The notes: generated by a model from the sequence alone, not told the origin. Shown: positions 1 through 8,715, counted from the first letter of the stretch. The stretch is 64,000 nucleotides of DNA from Hydrogenophaga taeniospiralis CCUG 15921 (GCF_001592305.1 NZ_BCWR01000003.1:34849-98848); one strand, 5' to 3'. A program made the numbers and translations.

Positions 1-4
1 AGGC

Positions 5-493
5 TCAGTGCTTGTGTTCCATGCCCGGCTTCATGGGCATGGGCATGGGCATGGCCGCGTTGCCTCCGCCCAGCGCGGTCACCGGCGCCTTGACTTCCTG
101 CGTGAAACGCTTCTTGGCTTCGTCTTCGAACACCAGGGTGAGGGGCACGCTCTCGCCGCCCTTGAGCTGCTGTTTCAAGTCCATCAGCATCACATGAAGA
201 CCGCCGGGCTTGAGCTCCGTGGTGCGGCCAGCGGCCAGCTCCACCCCTGGCACCTGGCGCATCTTCATGACGTCGTTTTCCATCGCCATTTCGTGGATTT
301 CCACCACGCCGGCCACGGGCGACTCGACCGCCACCAGACGGGCATTGGCCGTGGGCGTGAGGCGCATGAAGGCGCCCGAAGCCTTTTGTGTGGCCACGGT
401 GCCGCGCACCCAGGCGTCTTCGACCTTGACCGCGGTTTGCGCCCAGGCACTGGCGGTGACGGCGAGCAGCGTAGCGATGAGCAGTTTTTTCAT
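5..493 (-). CDS. Periplasmic copper chaperone, PCu(A)C family
   Basis: This protein of 162 residues is probably exported and delivers Cu(I) to the CuA/CuB centres of cytochrome c oxidase, alongside SCO proteins. The N-terminus (MKKLLIATLLAVTASAWAQ) is a classic cleavable signal peptide. The family copper site is readable: HEM, then Met residues, then HVM about 40 residues later (HEMAMENDVMKM ... GGLHVMLMDL). The tail is unusual, with a run MPMPMPMKPGMEHKH that offers extra Met and His ligands. The gene is the last of a minus-strand group DUF2946-SCO-PCu(A)C, which supports a role in oxidase copper loading. Family assignment is secure; the function of the tail is inferred. Confidence 0.93.
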   Translation of the reverse strand: MKKLLIATLLAVTASAWAQTAVKVEDAWVRGTVATQKASGAFMRLTPTANARLVAVESPVAGVVEIHEMAMENDVMKMRQVPGVELAAGRTTELKPGGLHVMLMDLKQQLKGGESVPLTLVFEDEAKKRFTQEVKAPVTALGGGNAAMPMPMPMKPGMEHKH

Positions 494-518
494 GGGAACT
501 CCTGTTGAGAAACGTTGA

Positions 519-546
519 GGGAAAAGGGAAAAGGGAAAAGGGAAAG
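519..546. repeat. Tandem heptamer GGGAAAA, four copies
   Basis: Four head-to-tail copies of GGGAAAA (the last one is GGGAAAG) fill most of the gap between the SCO gene and the PCu(A)C gene. On the coding strand they read as TTTTCCC repeats upstream of the PCu(A)C start. Simple heptamers like this can gain or lose units by slipped-strand mispairing, which would change the spacing upstream of the start codon. Confidence 0.8.
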
Positions 547-557
547 AGGAGAAAGCT

Positions 558-1211
558 TCAGGCCGGCTTCTCGGCCAGCAATTGCCGGATGTCGGCGGTG
601 TAGTCGTCGGCCGTCTGTTCGTGGCGCAGCACCACGCGGATGCGGCCTTCGCGGTCGAACAGGTAGCTCAGCGCGGTGTGGTCCATGGTGTAGGTGTTGC
701 CGGTCGGGACTTTCTTGTAATAGACCCGGAATTCGTCGGCCACCGCCTTGATCTGCGCCGGGCTGCCGGTGAGTGCCATGAACGAGGGGTCGAACGCGGC
801 CATGTAGTCGCGCAGCAATTCGGGCGTGTCGCGCTCCGGGTCCACGGTGACGAAGATCACCTGCAGTTGCGCGGCGTCGGCGCCGAGCTGCTGCTTCACG
901 GCAGCGGCCCGCGTGAGCGCCGTGGGGCACACATCGGGGCACTGCACGAAGCCGAAGTACAGCATCACCACCTGCCCACGGTAGTCGGCCAGGGTGCGCG
1001 ACTGGCCGTTGAAATCGGTCAGCGCGAACTGGCGCCCGTAGGCGGCGCCGCTGATGTCGATGCCCTTGAAGACCGGGGTCGGTGCGCCCAGGGGTGTCTG
1101 GTCACAGCCAGCCAGCAGGCCGCCCAGGGCCAGCCCGCCCAGCCACAGGGTGGCCGCACGGCGGCGGGGATCGGCGGGCGCACCCGCGCGAGAGACAGGA
1201 AAACGAGGCAT
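558..1211 (-). CDS. SCO1/SenC-family copper chaperone, lipoprotein
   Basis: This is a thioredoxin-fold copper-binding protein of 217 residues, used in assembly of the CuA centre of cytochrome c oxidase. The metal/redox motif CPDVC (within QCPDVCPTAL) and the distal histidine (DHTALSYLFD) are both present, as in functional SCO proteins. The N-terminus has an Arg-rich start, a hydrophobic stretch and a lipobox LLAGC near residues 32-36, so it is predicted to be a lipoprotein. It lies 64 bases upstream of the PCu(A)C gene on the same strand; the two families cooperate in copper delivery. The length fits the family. Confidence 0.93.
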   Translation of the reverse strand: MPRFPVSRAGAPADPRRRAATLWLGGLALGGLLAGCDQTPLGAPTPVFKGIDISGAAYGRQFALTDFNGQSRTLADYRGQVVMLYFGFVQCPDVCPTALTRAAAVKQQLGADAAQLQVIFVTVDPERDTPELLRDYMAAFDPSFMALTGSPAQIKAVADEFRVYYKKVPTGNTYTMDHTALSYLFDREGRIRVVLRHEQTADDYTADIRQLLAEKPA

Positions 1212-1276
1212 GGGGCCTCCTGAACATCAGGGAACACACGCAGCACCCACGACCGGGGTGTGCAACCGTGGTGAGT

Positions 1277-1660
1277 TCAGGCGGAGAGCGGGGGCGCGCG
1301 GGCCAGGCCCGAGGCCCAGGTGCCGCGCAACGCGGCGGTGCGCAAATAGATGGGGAGCGGTTCGGCCTGAGGCGCCAACGGCTCGGCGCCTGCCGACACC
1401 GGTGGCAGCCCGGGCACACCGCCGTGCAGGCTGCACCACGGGCAGTCCATGGCGCCGGACGCCATGGGGGCGTCGCCCGAGGCCGGGTCGGCGTCGGCCT
1501 GGACCCACACCATGCCGCTGACGCTGCACACCTGCACCCAGCCGTCGTGGTCCGAAGAGGCCACGACCGCCTGCGCCACGGTGGGCGCCAACGCGCCCAG
1601 CACCATGGCGAGCATGGCCAGCCAGGCGGTGAAACGGCGGTGGGCGCGGGCGAACGGCAT
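1277..1660 (-). CDS. DUF2946 family protein
   Basis: This protein of 127 residues has an N-terminal signal sequence (FTAWLAMLAMVLGALAPTVAQA). It also has the conserved motif CPWCSLHGG near residue 80, typical of the DUF2946 family. These proteins are usually found beside copper or cobalt handling genes. Here the gene heads a group with SCO and PCu(A)C chaperones, so a periplasmic or membrane role in copper handling is likely. No biochemical function is established that I can name. The CxxC and His residues could bind metal, which is inference. Confidence 0.8.
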   Translation of the reverse strand: MPFARAHRRFTAWLAMLAMVLGALAPTVAQAVVASSDHDGWVQVCSVSGMVWVQADADPASGDAPMASGAMDCPWCSLHGGVPGLPPVSAGAEPLAPQAEPLPIYLRTAALRGTWASGLARAPPLSA

Positions 1661-1793
1661 CGGCGCAGTTTAGCAGCCTGCCCGGGCCCGGACCATCGCT
1701 GTTGCCTGCGCGACGCCCGCGGGCCACCCCGGGCCGATACGATGCGGGACCCAGGAACCTGTTTCTGACAGACCTCTCACCCGGAGACAACCC

Positions 1794-2447
1794 ATGCTCA
1801 AGCTTTGTGGCTTCGCCGCCAGCAACTACTACAACAAGGTCAAACTCGCCCTGCTCGAAAAGGGCGTGCCGTTCGAAGAGGTGCTGGCCTGGTTGGGCGA
1901 GACCGACAAGGCCGCCAGCCCGCTGGGCAAGGTGCCCTACCTGATCACCGAGCAGGGGCCGCTGTGCGAGTCCACGGTGATCCTGGAGTACCTGGAAGAC
2001 GCCTACCCCCAGCACCCGCTCCTGCCCGGCGACGCCTTCGCGGCGGCCAAGGTGCGCGAGCTGCTGCGCTTCATCGAGCTGCACCTGGAGCTGGTGGCGC
2101 GCAACCTCTACCCGGAAGCCTTCTTTGGCGGCAAGGTGAGCGACGCGGCCAAGGAAAAGGTGGGCCAGCAACTGGAAAAGAACATCGCGGCGTTCGCGAA
2201 GCTGACGGCGTTTTCGCCCTTCATCGCCGGGGATCAGTTCACCCTGGCCGACGTCGCCGCCGCGGTCCACCTGCCGCTGGTGAGCAGCGCCACCAAGATC
2301 ATCTACGGCCGCGACCACCTGGCCGAGCTGCCGGTGCGCGACTACCTCAAGCGCCTCGGCGAACGGCCCACGGTGCAGCAGGTGAACGCCGACCGCAAGA
2401 CCAACACCGAGCTGATGCTTCAGCGCGCCCGGGCCGCCAAAGCCTGA
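1794..2447 (+). CDS. Glutathione S-transferase family protein
   Basis: This 217-residue protein has a thioredoxin-like N-terminal half (starting MLKLCGFAASNYYNKVKL, with the glutathione-contacting GPLCESTVILEYLED near residues 55-70). An all-helical C-terminal half contains FIAGDQFTLADVAAA, the conserved N-capping region of GST helix 6. It probably conjugates or reduces small electrophiles with glutathione in the cytoplasm; the substrate cannot be told. It stands alone on the plus strand between two minus-strand groups, with a 133-base upstream gap. Confidence 0.92.
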   Translation: MLKLCGFAASNYYNKVKLALLEKGVPFEEVLAWLGETDKAASPLGKVPYLITEQGPLCESTVILEYLEDAYPQHPLLPGDAFAAAKVRELLRFIELHLELVARNLYPEAFFGGKVSDAAKEKVGQQLEKNIAAFAKLTAFSPFIAGDQFTLADVAAAVHLPLVSSATKIIYGRDHLAELPVRDYLKRLGERPTVQQVNADRKTNTELMLQRARAAKA

Positions 2448-2471
2448 GCCGGTTCGCGCCCCTGAGGCGGG

Positions 2472-3224
2472 TCAGAGACCGAGCAGGCGGGCCACCTCGG
2501 CGCGCATGTCCTGTGCCCAGGTGCGCCGGTCGCGCCCCTGGAAGCGCTGGGGTTCGCCGTAGTGCACCACCGCCTGCAGGCCACGGGCGCGCAAGGTGCT
2601 CCAGAGCGAGGCCAGCAAGCTGGTGTCGCCGATGAACAGCGGGGCGTCGCTGCGCTGGCCGCTGGCACCGTCAACAAAACCCAGTGCCACCGGCAGCACC
2701 GGCGCATTGGCCGAGATGGCCGCCTGGAACAGGTTCGCGTGGAACGGCAGCAGCGTGCGGCCGTCGCCCGTGGTGCCTTCGGGAAACACGGCGATGGTGT
2801 CGTGGGCACGCAGGCGTTCGGCCATCTGGTGCACCACTCGCATGGCGTCGCGCCGGCTCTCGCGCTCGATGTAGAGCGTGCCCGCGCCGGTGATGAGCGC
2901 GCCCAGCACCGGCCAGTGTTTCACGTCGGCCTTGGAGACGAAGCGCGCGGGCTGGGCCGCATTCATGACCAGGATGTCGAGCCAGGAAATGTGGTTGGCC
3001 ACCAGCAGCACCGGGCCGCGCTCGGGTGGCGTGCCGCGCACCACCAACTCCACGCCCATGATGCGCAGCATCTGGCGCGACCATTCGCGCACCAGCAACT
3101 CACACTGCGCAGGCGTGAGCCGCCCGAACTCGCTGCGGATGGTCCACAACCCGCCCAGCACGTGCGCCAGCGCCCGCACCGCGCGCCACGCGGCCACCAG
3201 CGGAGACGCGCGTGCGGCGCTCAC
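2472..3224 (-). CDS. plsC: 1-acyl-sn-glycerol-3-phosphate acyltransferase (PlsC-like)
   Basis: This 250-residue membrane-associated acyltransferase probably transfers an acyl chain to lysophosphatidic acid to form phosphatidic acid. The family motifs appear in order: NHISWLD (catalytic NHxxxxD) near residue 78, then the FPEGTTGDG substrate motif near residue 148. An N-terminal hydrophobic helix is expected to anchor it. The start codon overlaps the stop of the upstream pyrC' gene by four bases (ATGA), so it is translationally coupled as the last gene of the yqgE-pyr operon. Other lysophospholipid or ornithine-lipid acyltransferases share these motifs, so the exact acceptor is not certain. Confidence 0.88.
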   Translation of the reverse strand: MSAARASPLVAAWRAVRALAHVLGGLWTIRSEFGRLTPAQCELLVREWSRQMLRIMGVELVVRGTPPERGPVLLVANHISWLDILVMNAAQPARFVSKADVKHWPVLGALITGAGTLYIERESRRDAMRVVHQMAERLRAHDTIAVFPEGTTGDGRTLLPFHANLFQAAISANAPVLPVALGFVDGASGQRSDAPLFIGDTSLLASLWSTLRARGLQAVVHYGEPQRFQGRDRRTWAQDMRAEVARLLGL

Positions 3225-4558
3225 GCCAGCGCGTGGACCGCGGCAGCGCGGGCGGCCTCGTGAGCCACCTGCCCACCCACCAGGGTGGCGCGCACGCGCA
3301 CCGGCATTTCATGGCCCTCGAACGGCGTGTGCTTGCCCTGGCTACGCAGGCCCGCGGGTTCCACGCGCCAGCTGGCGTTGGGGTCGAAGACGCAGAGGTC
3401 GGCCTGGCCACCCACCGCCAAGCGGCCCACGCTGTGCGCCAGCGTGCCCAGGCTGCTGCCCAGCACCGCCTGCGGGCCGGTGGTGAGCACCGTGAGCGCC
3501 TGCATCAGGCCCAGGCCGTCCTGCTGCGCCCACTTGCAGGCCAGCCCCAGCAGCAGTTCCACCGCGGTGGCGCCGGGTTCGGCCTCGGCGAACGGCAGCG
3601 TCTTGGCGTCGCTGTCGACCGGGTTGTGGTCGGACACCAGGGCGTCGATGGTGCCGTCGGCCAGACCGGCGCGCAGGGCATCGCGGTCGCGCTGCTGGCG
3701 CACCGGTGGCTGCAGGCGCAACCGGCTGTCGTAGTAGCCGATGTCCATGTCGATCAGGTGCAGGTTGTTCACGCTCACGTCGCAACTCACCGGCAACCCC
3801 TCGGCCTTGGCCTGGCGCACCAGGGCCAGCCCGGCGGCGCTGCTGATGCGGCAGAGGTGCACGCGCGCCTCGCTGCCCTTGCCATGCACCGCGCGCAGCA
3901 ACTCGAACACGGTGTGCAGCGCGACGGTCTCGGCCATCACCGGCACGCCGGCCAGGCCCATGCGCGTGGCCAACGGGCCGCTGGCGGCCACGCCCTTGCC
4001 GAGCCAGAAGTCCTGCGGGCGCAGCCACACGGTGAAACCAAAGGTGGCGGCGTACTGCAGGGCGCGCTGCAACACCTGTGCGTTGACGATGGGCACCTCG
4101 GCCTGACCGAAACCGATACAGCCCGACTCGGTGAGTTCGGCCATTTCGGTGAGCTCCTCGCCCTTCAGCCCACGGGTGAGTGCCCCCAGCGGGAACACAC
4201 GCGACTGGTGCAGCTTCTCGGCGCGGAACTTGAGCATGTCCACCAGGCCGGGTTCGTCCAGCACGGGCTCAGTGTCGGGCGGGCAGACCAACGAGGTCAC
4301 GCCCCCGGCCACCGCCGCGGCCATTTCGCTTTCCAGCATGCCCGCGTGTTCCTGGCCGGGTTCGCGCAGGCGCACCGCCAGGTCCACCAGACCGGGCGCG
4401 ACCACGCAACCCGTGGCGTCGATGGTGCGGTTGGGGTGAAAGTCGGCGGCCATGTTGCCGATGGCGATGATGCGGCCAGCGGCGATCGCCACGTCGGCCA
4501 TCTCGTCGCGGCCGGTGGCCGGGTCCATGACACGGCCGTTCTGGATCAGGATTTTCAT
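3221..4558 (-). CDS. Dihydroorotase-like protein PyrC', predicted catalytically inactive
   Basis: This is a 445-residue member of the dihydroorotase/amidohydrolase family, next to aspartate transcarbamoylase. Active enzymes carry DxHVHLREPG with two zinc-binding histidines. Here the segment reads DLAVRLREPG, so both histidines are gone (Ala and Arg). Later ligand regions are also altered: WLRPQDFWL stands where a histidine is expected, while SDHNP keeps the Asp-His. In Pseudomonas, a PyrC' lacking these residues does not hydrolyse dihydroorotate but is needed to assemble the ATCase holoenzyme; the same role is inferred here. The gene follows pyrB by 10 bases. A true dihydroorotase should lie elsewhere in the genome. 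Confidence 0.9.
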   Translation of the reverse strand: MKILIQNGRVMDPATGRDEMADVAIAAGRIIAIGNMAADFHPNRTIDATGCVVAPGLVDLAVRLREPGQEHAGMLESEMAAAVAGGVTSLVCPPDTEPVLDEPGLVDMLKFRAEKLHQSRVFPLGALTRGLKGEELTEMAELTESGCIGFGQAEVPIVNAQVLQRALQYAATFGFTVWLRPQDFWLGKGVAASGPLATRMGLAGVPVMAETVALHTVFELLRAVHGKGSEARVHLCRISSAAGLALVRQAKAEGLPVSCDVSVNNLHLIDMDIGYYDSRLRLQPPVRQQRDRDALRAGLADGTIDALVSDHNPVDSDAKTLPFAEAEPGATAVELLLGLACKWAQQDGLGLMQALTVLTTGPQAVLGSSLGTLAHSVGRLAVGGQADLCVFDPNASWRVEPAGLRSQGKHTPFEGHEMPVRVRATLVGGQVAHEAARAAAVHALA

Positions 4559-4568
4559 GTGTGTGTCC

Positions 4569-5525
4569 TCATGCGTCGTGGCTGGCCACGATGCCCATCA
4601 CCGCCATGCGCACCGCGATACCGAAAGTGACCTGCGACAGGATCACGCTCTGCGGTCCGTCCACCACGGCGGAGTCGATTTCCACCCCGCGGTTGATCGG
4701 GCCCGGGTGCATCACGATGGCGTCGGGTTTGGCCCAGCGCAGGCGCTCGGTGGTCAGACCGAAGCTCTTGAAATACTCCTGGCTCGATGGCAGCAGCGCG
4801 CCGCTCATGCGCTCGTTCTGCAGCCGCAGCGTGATCACCACGTCGCAGTCCTTGATGCCCTCTTCCAGCGTGTGGCACACGCGCACGCCCATGTGCGACA
4901 GGTCGCCGGGCACGAGGGTGCGCGGGCCGACCACGCGCACGTCGGGGCAGCCCAGCGTGGTGAGGGCGTGGATGTCGGAGCGCGCCACGCGCGAGTGCAG
5001 CACGTCGCCCACGATGGCCACCGAGAGCTGGGTGAAGTCTTTCTTGTAGTGCCGGATGGTGTACATGTCCAGCAGACCCTGGGTGGGGTGGGCGTGGCGG
5101 CCGTCGCCGGCGTTGACCACGTGCACGTGAGGCGCCACGTGCTGCGAAATCAGGTAGGGCGCGCCCGACTCGCTGTGGCGCACGACAAAGATGTCGGCCG
5201 CCATGGCCGACAGGTTGGCGATGGTGTCGAGCAGCGACTCGCCCTTGGCGGTGGAGCTGCGCGCGATGTCCAGCGTGTACACGTCGGCCGAGAGGCGGGT
5301 AGCCGCGATGTCGAAAGTGGTGCGGGTGCGCGTGCTGTTCTCGAAGAACAGGTTGAACACGCTTTTTCCGCGCAGCAGCGGCACCTTCTTGATCTCGCGG
5401 TCGCTCACGCTCACGAAGTTGGCCGCGGTGTCCAGGATCTGGGTAAGGATGTCGCGCGAGAGGCCCTCGGTGGAGAGCAGATGGATGAGTTCGCCGTTTT
5501 TGTTGAGTTGGGGGTTGCGTGCCAC
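4569..5525 (-). CDS. pyrB: Aspartate carbamoyltransferase catalytic subunit
   Basis: This enzyme condenses carbamoyl phosphate and aspartate to carbamoyl aspartate, the first committed step of pyrimidine synthesis. The carbamoyl-phosphate motif [12 protein letters not shown] is intact near residues 60-71, and the substrate loop [12 protein letters not shown] lies near the C-terminus. At 318 residues it matches the family. It sits two bases after pyrR and 10 bases before pyrC', as in the Pseudomonas-type operon where ATCase is a dodecamer of PyrB and PyrC'. There is no pyrI here, which agrees with that quaternary type. Confidence 0.97.
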   Translation of the reverse strand: MARNPQLNKNGELIHLLSTEGLSRDILTQILDTAANFVSVSDREIKKVPLLRGKSVFNLFFENSTRTRTTFDIAATRLSADVYTLDIARSSTAKGESLLDTIANLSAMAADIFVVRHSESGAPYLISQHVAPHVHVVNAGDGRHAHPTQGLLDMYTIRHYKKDFTQLSVAIVGDVLHSRVARSDIHALTTLGCPDVRVVGPRTLVPGDLSHMGVRVCHTLEEGIKDCDVVITLRLQNERMSGALLPSSQEYFKSFGLTTERLRWAKPDAIVMHPGPINRGVEIDSAVVDGPQSVILSQVTFGIAVRMAVMGIVASHDA

Positions 5526-5527
5526 GT

Positions 5528-6043
5528 TCAGGCTTCCTTCTTGTTTTCCACCACGAAGCTCAGATGCCCGTCGTCGCTGCGCGCGAGTTCGAGCGTCTGC
5601 GTCACGGGCAATGCGACGGTGGCCGCACAGACCTTGGCTTCGATCGGCAGTTCGCGCCCGCCCCGGTCCACCAGCACCGCAAGTTGCACGCTGGCCGGGC
5701 GGCCGTAGTCGAACAGTTCGTTGATCACGGCGCGCAGCGTGCGCCCGGTGTAGAGCACGTCGTCGATCAGCAGCACGTGGGCGCCGTCCACCTCGAACGG
5801 CAGCACGGTCTGGGCGCTGATGGCCAGGCCGCGCTGCGCGAAGTCGTCACGGTGCATGCTGGACGAGACCACGCCAGCGCTCCCGGGCAGGCCCAGGTCG
5901 CGCTGCAGACGCTCGGCCAGCCAGGCGCCGCCGGAGGTGACGCCCGCAAGGTACAGCGGCTGAGGGGTTGCCGCGATCAGGCCTTTGACGCCCTGGAGCA
6001 GGGCTTTGTAGAGTTGTTCGGCGTCCAGTTGCAATGCACTCAA
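5528..6043 (-). CDS. pyrR: Bifunctional pyr regulator / uracil phosphoribosyltransferase PyrR
   Basis: This is a phosphoribosyltransferase-fold protein of 171 residues. The PRPP-binding loop [15 protein letters not shown] is near residues 95-110. In Bacillus, PyrR binds pyr mRNA to cause attenuation; in proteobacteria it is linked to pyrimidine gene control and may retain uracil phosphoribosyltransferase activity. It is followed two bases later by pyrB and overlaps the ruvX stop by four bases. I found no attenuator structure upstream of pyrB, where the gap is only two bases, so any RNA-level control would have to act upstream of yqgE. Confidence 0.93.
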   Translation of the reverse strand: MSALQLDAEQLYKALLQGVKGLIAATPQPLYLAGVTSGGAWLAERLQRDLGLPGSAGVVSSSMHRDDFAQRGLAISAQTVLPFEVDGAHVLLIDDVLYTGRTLRAVINELFDYGRPASVQLAVLVDRGGRELPIEAKVCAATVALPVTQTLELARSDDGHLSFVVENKKEA

Positions 6044-6441
6044 GGCAGGCTCCTCAAAAACTGTTCCAGGATGATGCAGGCCGACGCGGCGTCGGCGTCT
6101 TTGGCACCCAGCGCGTGCGCTTCGGTGGTGCTGTAGCGCTCGTCAACCTCGAACACCGGCAGGCCATAGCGACCCCGCAGCTGGCGTGCGAATTTCCGCG
6201 CCCGCAGGGTGTTCTCGTGTTCGGCACCATCGGGATGAAAAGGCACGCCCACCACCAGCGCGTCGGGCTGCCACTCCTTGAGCCGCAAGGTGATCTGCGC
6301 GAAGCGGGCATCGCCTTCGGCCGCAATCGTGGTCTGCGGCGTGGCGGTGCGCGTGAGGCGGTTGCCGCTGGCCACGCCCGTGCGTTTGAGCCCGTAGTCA
6401 AACGCCATGAACGTCTGGCAGGCGGAGGCGTCGTCCGTCAT
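6040..6441 (-). CDS. ruvX: Putative pre-16S rRNA nuclease / RuvX (YqgF family)
   Basis: This is a 133-residue RNase H-fold protein. YqgF proteins are implicated in 5' maturation of 16S rRNA and were earlier annotated as Holliday junction resolvases. The fold is visible as FMAFDYGLKRTGVASGN near residues 12-28 (first catalytic Asp), VVGVPFHPDG in the middle, and VDERYSTTEA with the later acidic residue. It overlaps yqgE by four bases upstream and pyrR by four bases downstream. This yqgE-yqgF-pyrR-pyrB-pyrC' order is conserved in many beta- and gammaproteobacteria. Confidence 0.94.
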   Translation of the reverse strand: MTDDASACQTFMAFDYGLKRTGVASGNRLTRTATPQTTIAAEGDARFAQITLRLKEWQPDALVVGVPFHPDGAEHENTLRARKFARQLRGRYGLPVFEVDERYSTTEAHALGAKDADAASACIILEQFLRSLP

Positions 6442-7028
6442 GCGTGGCCCGCGTCGGGCGAGAGCATCCAGGGCTGCAGGCCCAGCAGGGCCATGGCACG
6501 CTCGTAGCGCTCGGACACCGGCACGTCAAAAATCAGGCTCGGGTCGGCCTCGACCGTGAGCCAGCTGTTTTCGGTGATCTCGGATTCGAGCTGACCCTGC
6601 CCCCAGGACGCATAACCGAGCGTGACGAACACCTTGCGCGGACCGGCGCCCGAAGACATGGCTTCGAGCACGTCCTTGGAGGTGGTCATCTCCAGCCCGC
6701 CGGGAATGGACAGCGTGGAGGCGTAGACCGACTCACCGGCTCCGCCTTCCACGGCCTCGTGCAACACGAAGCCCCGCTCGGTCTGCACCGGACCGCCCTG
6801 GAACACCGGCAGCAGGGCCAGATCGTCGCGGCCCATGGGCAGGTCGACCTTTTCAAACAGGCGGGGCAGCAGGATGTCGCTGGGCTTGTTGATCACCAGA
6901 CCCAAGGCCCCGCGTTCGCTGTGCTCGCACATGAACACCACGCTGCGGGCAAAAAGCTCGTCGCTGAGACCGGGCATCGCAATCAGGAAGTGATTGGTCA
7001 GGTTGATGGGGGCAAAATCAGCGGACAT
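6438..7028 (-). CDS. yqgE: YqgE/AlgH family protein
   Basis: This 196-residue protein shows the family pattern: LTNHFLIAMPGL near the N-terminus, VVFMCEHSERGALGLVINKP near residues 28-50, FQGGPVQTERGFVLHE, and FVTLGYASWGQGQLE towards the C-terminus. The biochemical role is not settled; the name AlgH comes from an alginate-regulation locus in Pseudomonas. It is the first gene of the operon running to plsC, so its upstream region (7029-7092, shared with the divergent photolyase gene) should hold the operon promoter. Confidence 0.94.
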   Translation of the reverse strand: MSADFAPINLTNHFLIAMPGLSDELFARSVVFMCEHSERGALGLVINKPSDILLPRLFEKVDLPMGRDDLALLPVFQGGPVQTERGFVLHEAVEGGAGESVYASTLSIPGGLEMTTSKDVLEAMSSGAGPRKVFVTLGYASWGQGQLESEITENSWLTVEADPSLIFDVPVSERYERAMALLGLQPWMLSPDAGHA

Positions 7029-7092
7029 GCGCTGATTTTAAGCCGCTGCCCCCGCGGCGCCCGGTCGTGCCGGCTTGCACCCATCCACCGCC

Positions 7093-8610
7093 ATGAACAC
7101 CTACGACAAAGGCCTGATGTGGTTCCGTCGCGACCTGCGCAGCGAGGACAACGCGGCGTTGCACCACGCGCTCAAGGTCTGCCGCCAGGTCTGGTGCGTC
7201 TTCGTCTTCGACACCGACATCCTGGACACCCTGCCCCGTGCGGACCGGCGCGTCGAGTTCATCCGTGAGTCGCTGGTCGAACTCGACGCGGACCTGCGCA
7301 GCCTCGGGCATGCCAGCGGCGTGGAGAACGTCGGCCTGATCGTGCTGCACGACCAGGCCCGCCGGGCCATCCCCGCGCTGGCCCAGCGGCTGCAGGTCCA
7401 GGCGGTATTCACCAACCACGACGACGATCCGGCGGCGCTGGCGCGCGACGCCCAGGTGTTTGGCTATCTGGCCCACGCCGGCATCCTGTTGCACAGCCAC
7501 AAGGACCACGTGATCTTCGAGCGGCGCGAGCTGCTCACGCAGGCGGGTCACCCGTTTGGCGTGTTCACACCCTACAAGAACGCCTGGCTCAAGCAGCTCG
7601 AGCCGTTTCACCTCAAGGCCTACCCGGTGGCGCGCTACGCCGGGGCGCTCGCGCCTGTGCCACCCGAGTGGGTGGTGCCGGTGCCGCGCCTGTCGGACCT
7701 GGACTTCGAGACCACCAACCTCGCGCAGCTACCCGTGCCCACCGGGGCCAGCGGCGCGCGCCAGCTGTTGACCGATTTCCTGCAGCGCATCGACCGCTAC
7801 GACCAGGCGCGCGACTTCCCCGCCGTCAAAGGGCCCAGCTACCTGAGCGTGCATCTGCGTTTTGGCACCCTCTCCGTGCGGCAGGCGGCTTCGGTGGCGC
7901 ACGCGATGCACCTGCAGGGGATCGCCGGGGCGAGCACCTGGCTGAGCGAGCTGATCTGGCGCGACTTCTACCACCAGATCCTCGCCAACTTCCCGCACGT
8001 GGTCGACAAGGCCTTCAAGCCCGAATACGACCACATCAAATTCGAACACGGCAAACATGCAAAGGAACTTTTTGCCGCCTGGTGCGAGGGCCACACGGGC
8101 TATCCCCTGGTGGATGCGGCCATGGCGCAGATCAACCAGACCGGTTACATGCACAACCGGCTGCGCATGGTGGTCGCCAGTTTTCTGGTGAAGGACCTGG
8201 GGCTGGACTGGCGCTGGGGCGAGCGCTATTTCGCCGAGCACCTGATCGATTACGACCTGGCCGCCAACAACGGTGGCTGGCAGTGGGCCAGTTCCAGCGG
8301 TTGCGATGCACAACCCTGGTTCCGCATCTTCAACCCCGTCACGCAGAGCGAGCGTTTTGATCCCCAGGGCAAGTTCATCCGCCGCTACCTGCCGCAGCTG
8401 ACCCATTTGCCCGACGCCTGCATCCACGCGCCCTGGCAGGCCCGTGAACTGGAGTTGGCCGCGGCGGGCCTGGAACTGGGCAAGACCTACCCACGGCCGG
8501 TGGTCGACCACGCCGAGGCACGCGAACGCACGCTGCTGCGTTATGCGGTGGTGAAGAAAGTGCCCCCACGCTCCACCGTTGCGCAGGTCGCGGCCCCCCG
8601 AGGGGGCTGA
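7093..8610 (+). CDS. phrB: Deoxyribodipyrimidine photo-lyase (cryptochrome/photolyase family)
   Basis: This is a 505-residue light-driven DNA repair enzyme that splits cyclobutane pyrimidine dimers with FAD. The start of the photolyase domain, GLMWFRRDLRSEDN, lies at the N-terminus. The FAD-binding C-terminal half contains WLSELIWRDFYHQI, YPLVDAAMAQINQTGYMHNRLRM and NNGGWQWASSSGCDAQPWFRIFNP, all diagnostic. I chose the ATG at 7093 over an in-frame TTG at 7075, because family alignment begins just after it. The last residues (VAAPRGG) are encoded by the start of an intergenic repeat, which seems to have replaced the native 3' end. Confidence 0.96.
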   Translation: MNTYDKGLMWFRRDLRSEDNAALHHALKVCRQVWCVFVFDTDILDTLPRADRRVEFIRESLVELDADLRSLGHASGVENVGLIVLHDQARRAIPALAQRLQVQAVFTNHDDDPAALARDAQVFGYLAHAGILLHSHKDHVIFERRELLTQAGHPFGVFTPYKNAWLKQLEPFHLKAYPVARYAGALAPVPPEWVVPVPRLSDLDFETTNLAQLPVPTGASGARQLLTDFLQRIDRYDQARDFPAVKGPSYLSVHLRFGTLSVRQAASVAHAMHLQGIAGASTWLSELIWRDFYHQILANFPHVVDKAFKPEYDHIKFEHGKHAKELFAAWCEGHTGYPLVDAAMAQINQTGYMHNRLRMVVASFLVKDLGLDWRWGERYFAEHLIDYDLAANNGGWQWASSSGCDAQPWFRIFNPVTQSERFDPQGKFIRRYLPQLTHLPDACIHAPWQARELELAAAGLELGKTYPRPVVDHAEARERTLLRYAVVKKVPPRSTVAQVAAPRGG

Positions 8611-8707
8611 TCCACCTTGGGGCGGCCCGGCAGTGGATCGTCGGCCCCCCCACGCTGCGCCGCTACGCGGGTCGCTGCCCCCCGAGGGGCCTGATCCAAC
8701 TTGGGGG
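8592..8707. repeat. Dispersed GC-rich repeat, family 1, copy A
   Basis: This is a GC-rich block with two related units, each containing a CCCCCCGAGGGG hairpin followed by CTGATCCA and CTTGGGG. The segment CCCACGCTGCGCCGCTACGCG matches, in general form, repeats at 23431-23492 and 51559-51632. It lies between the convergent photolyase and chpA genes, so its hairpins could also end transcription from both sides. It overlaps the photolyase 3' end. Confidence 0.7.
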
Positions 8708-8715
8708 TCAGGCCA

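Noticed and set aside
1227..2318. Long open frame on the minus strand across the GST gene
   Set aside because: It runs antisense to a clear GST and through the DUF2946 gene; open frames are common opposite GC-rich genes and it shows no domain.
5526..5527. PyrR-controlled attenuator before pyrB
   Set aside because: The pyrR-pyrB gap is two bases, so no attenuator structure can fit there.
8611..8715. Insertion sequence between the photolyase gene and chpA
   Set aside because: No transposase frame or terminal repeats; the block matches the short dispersed repeats instead.
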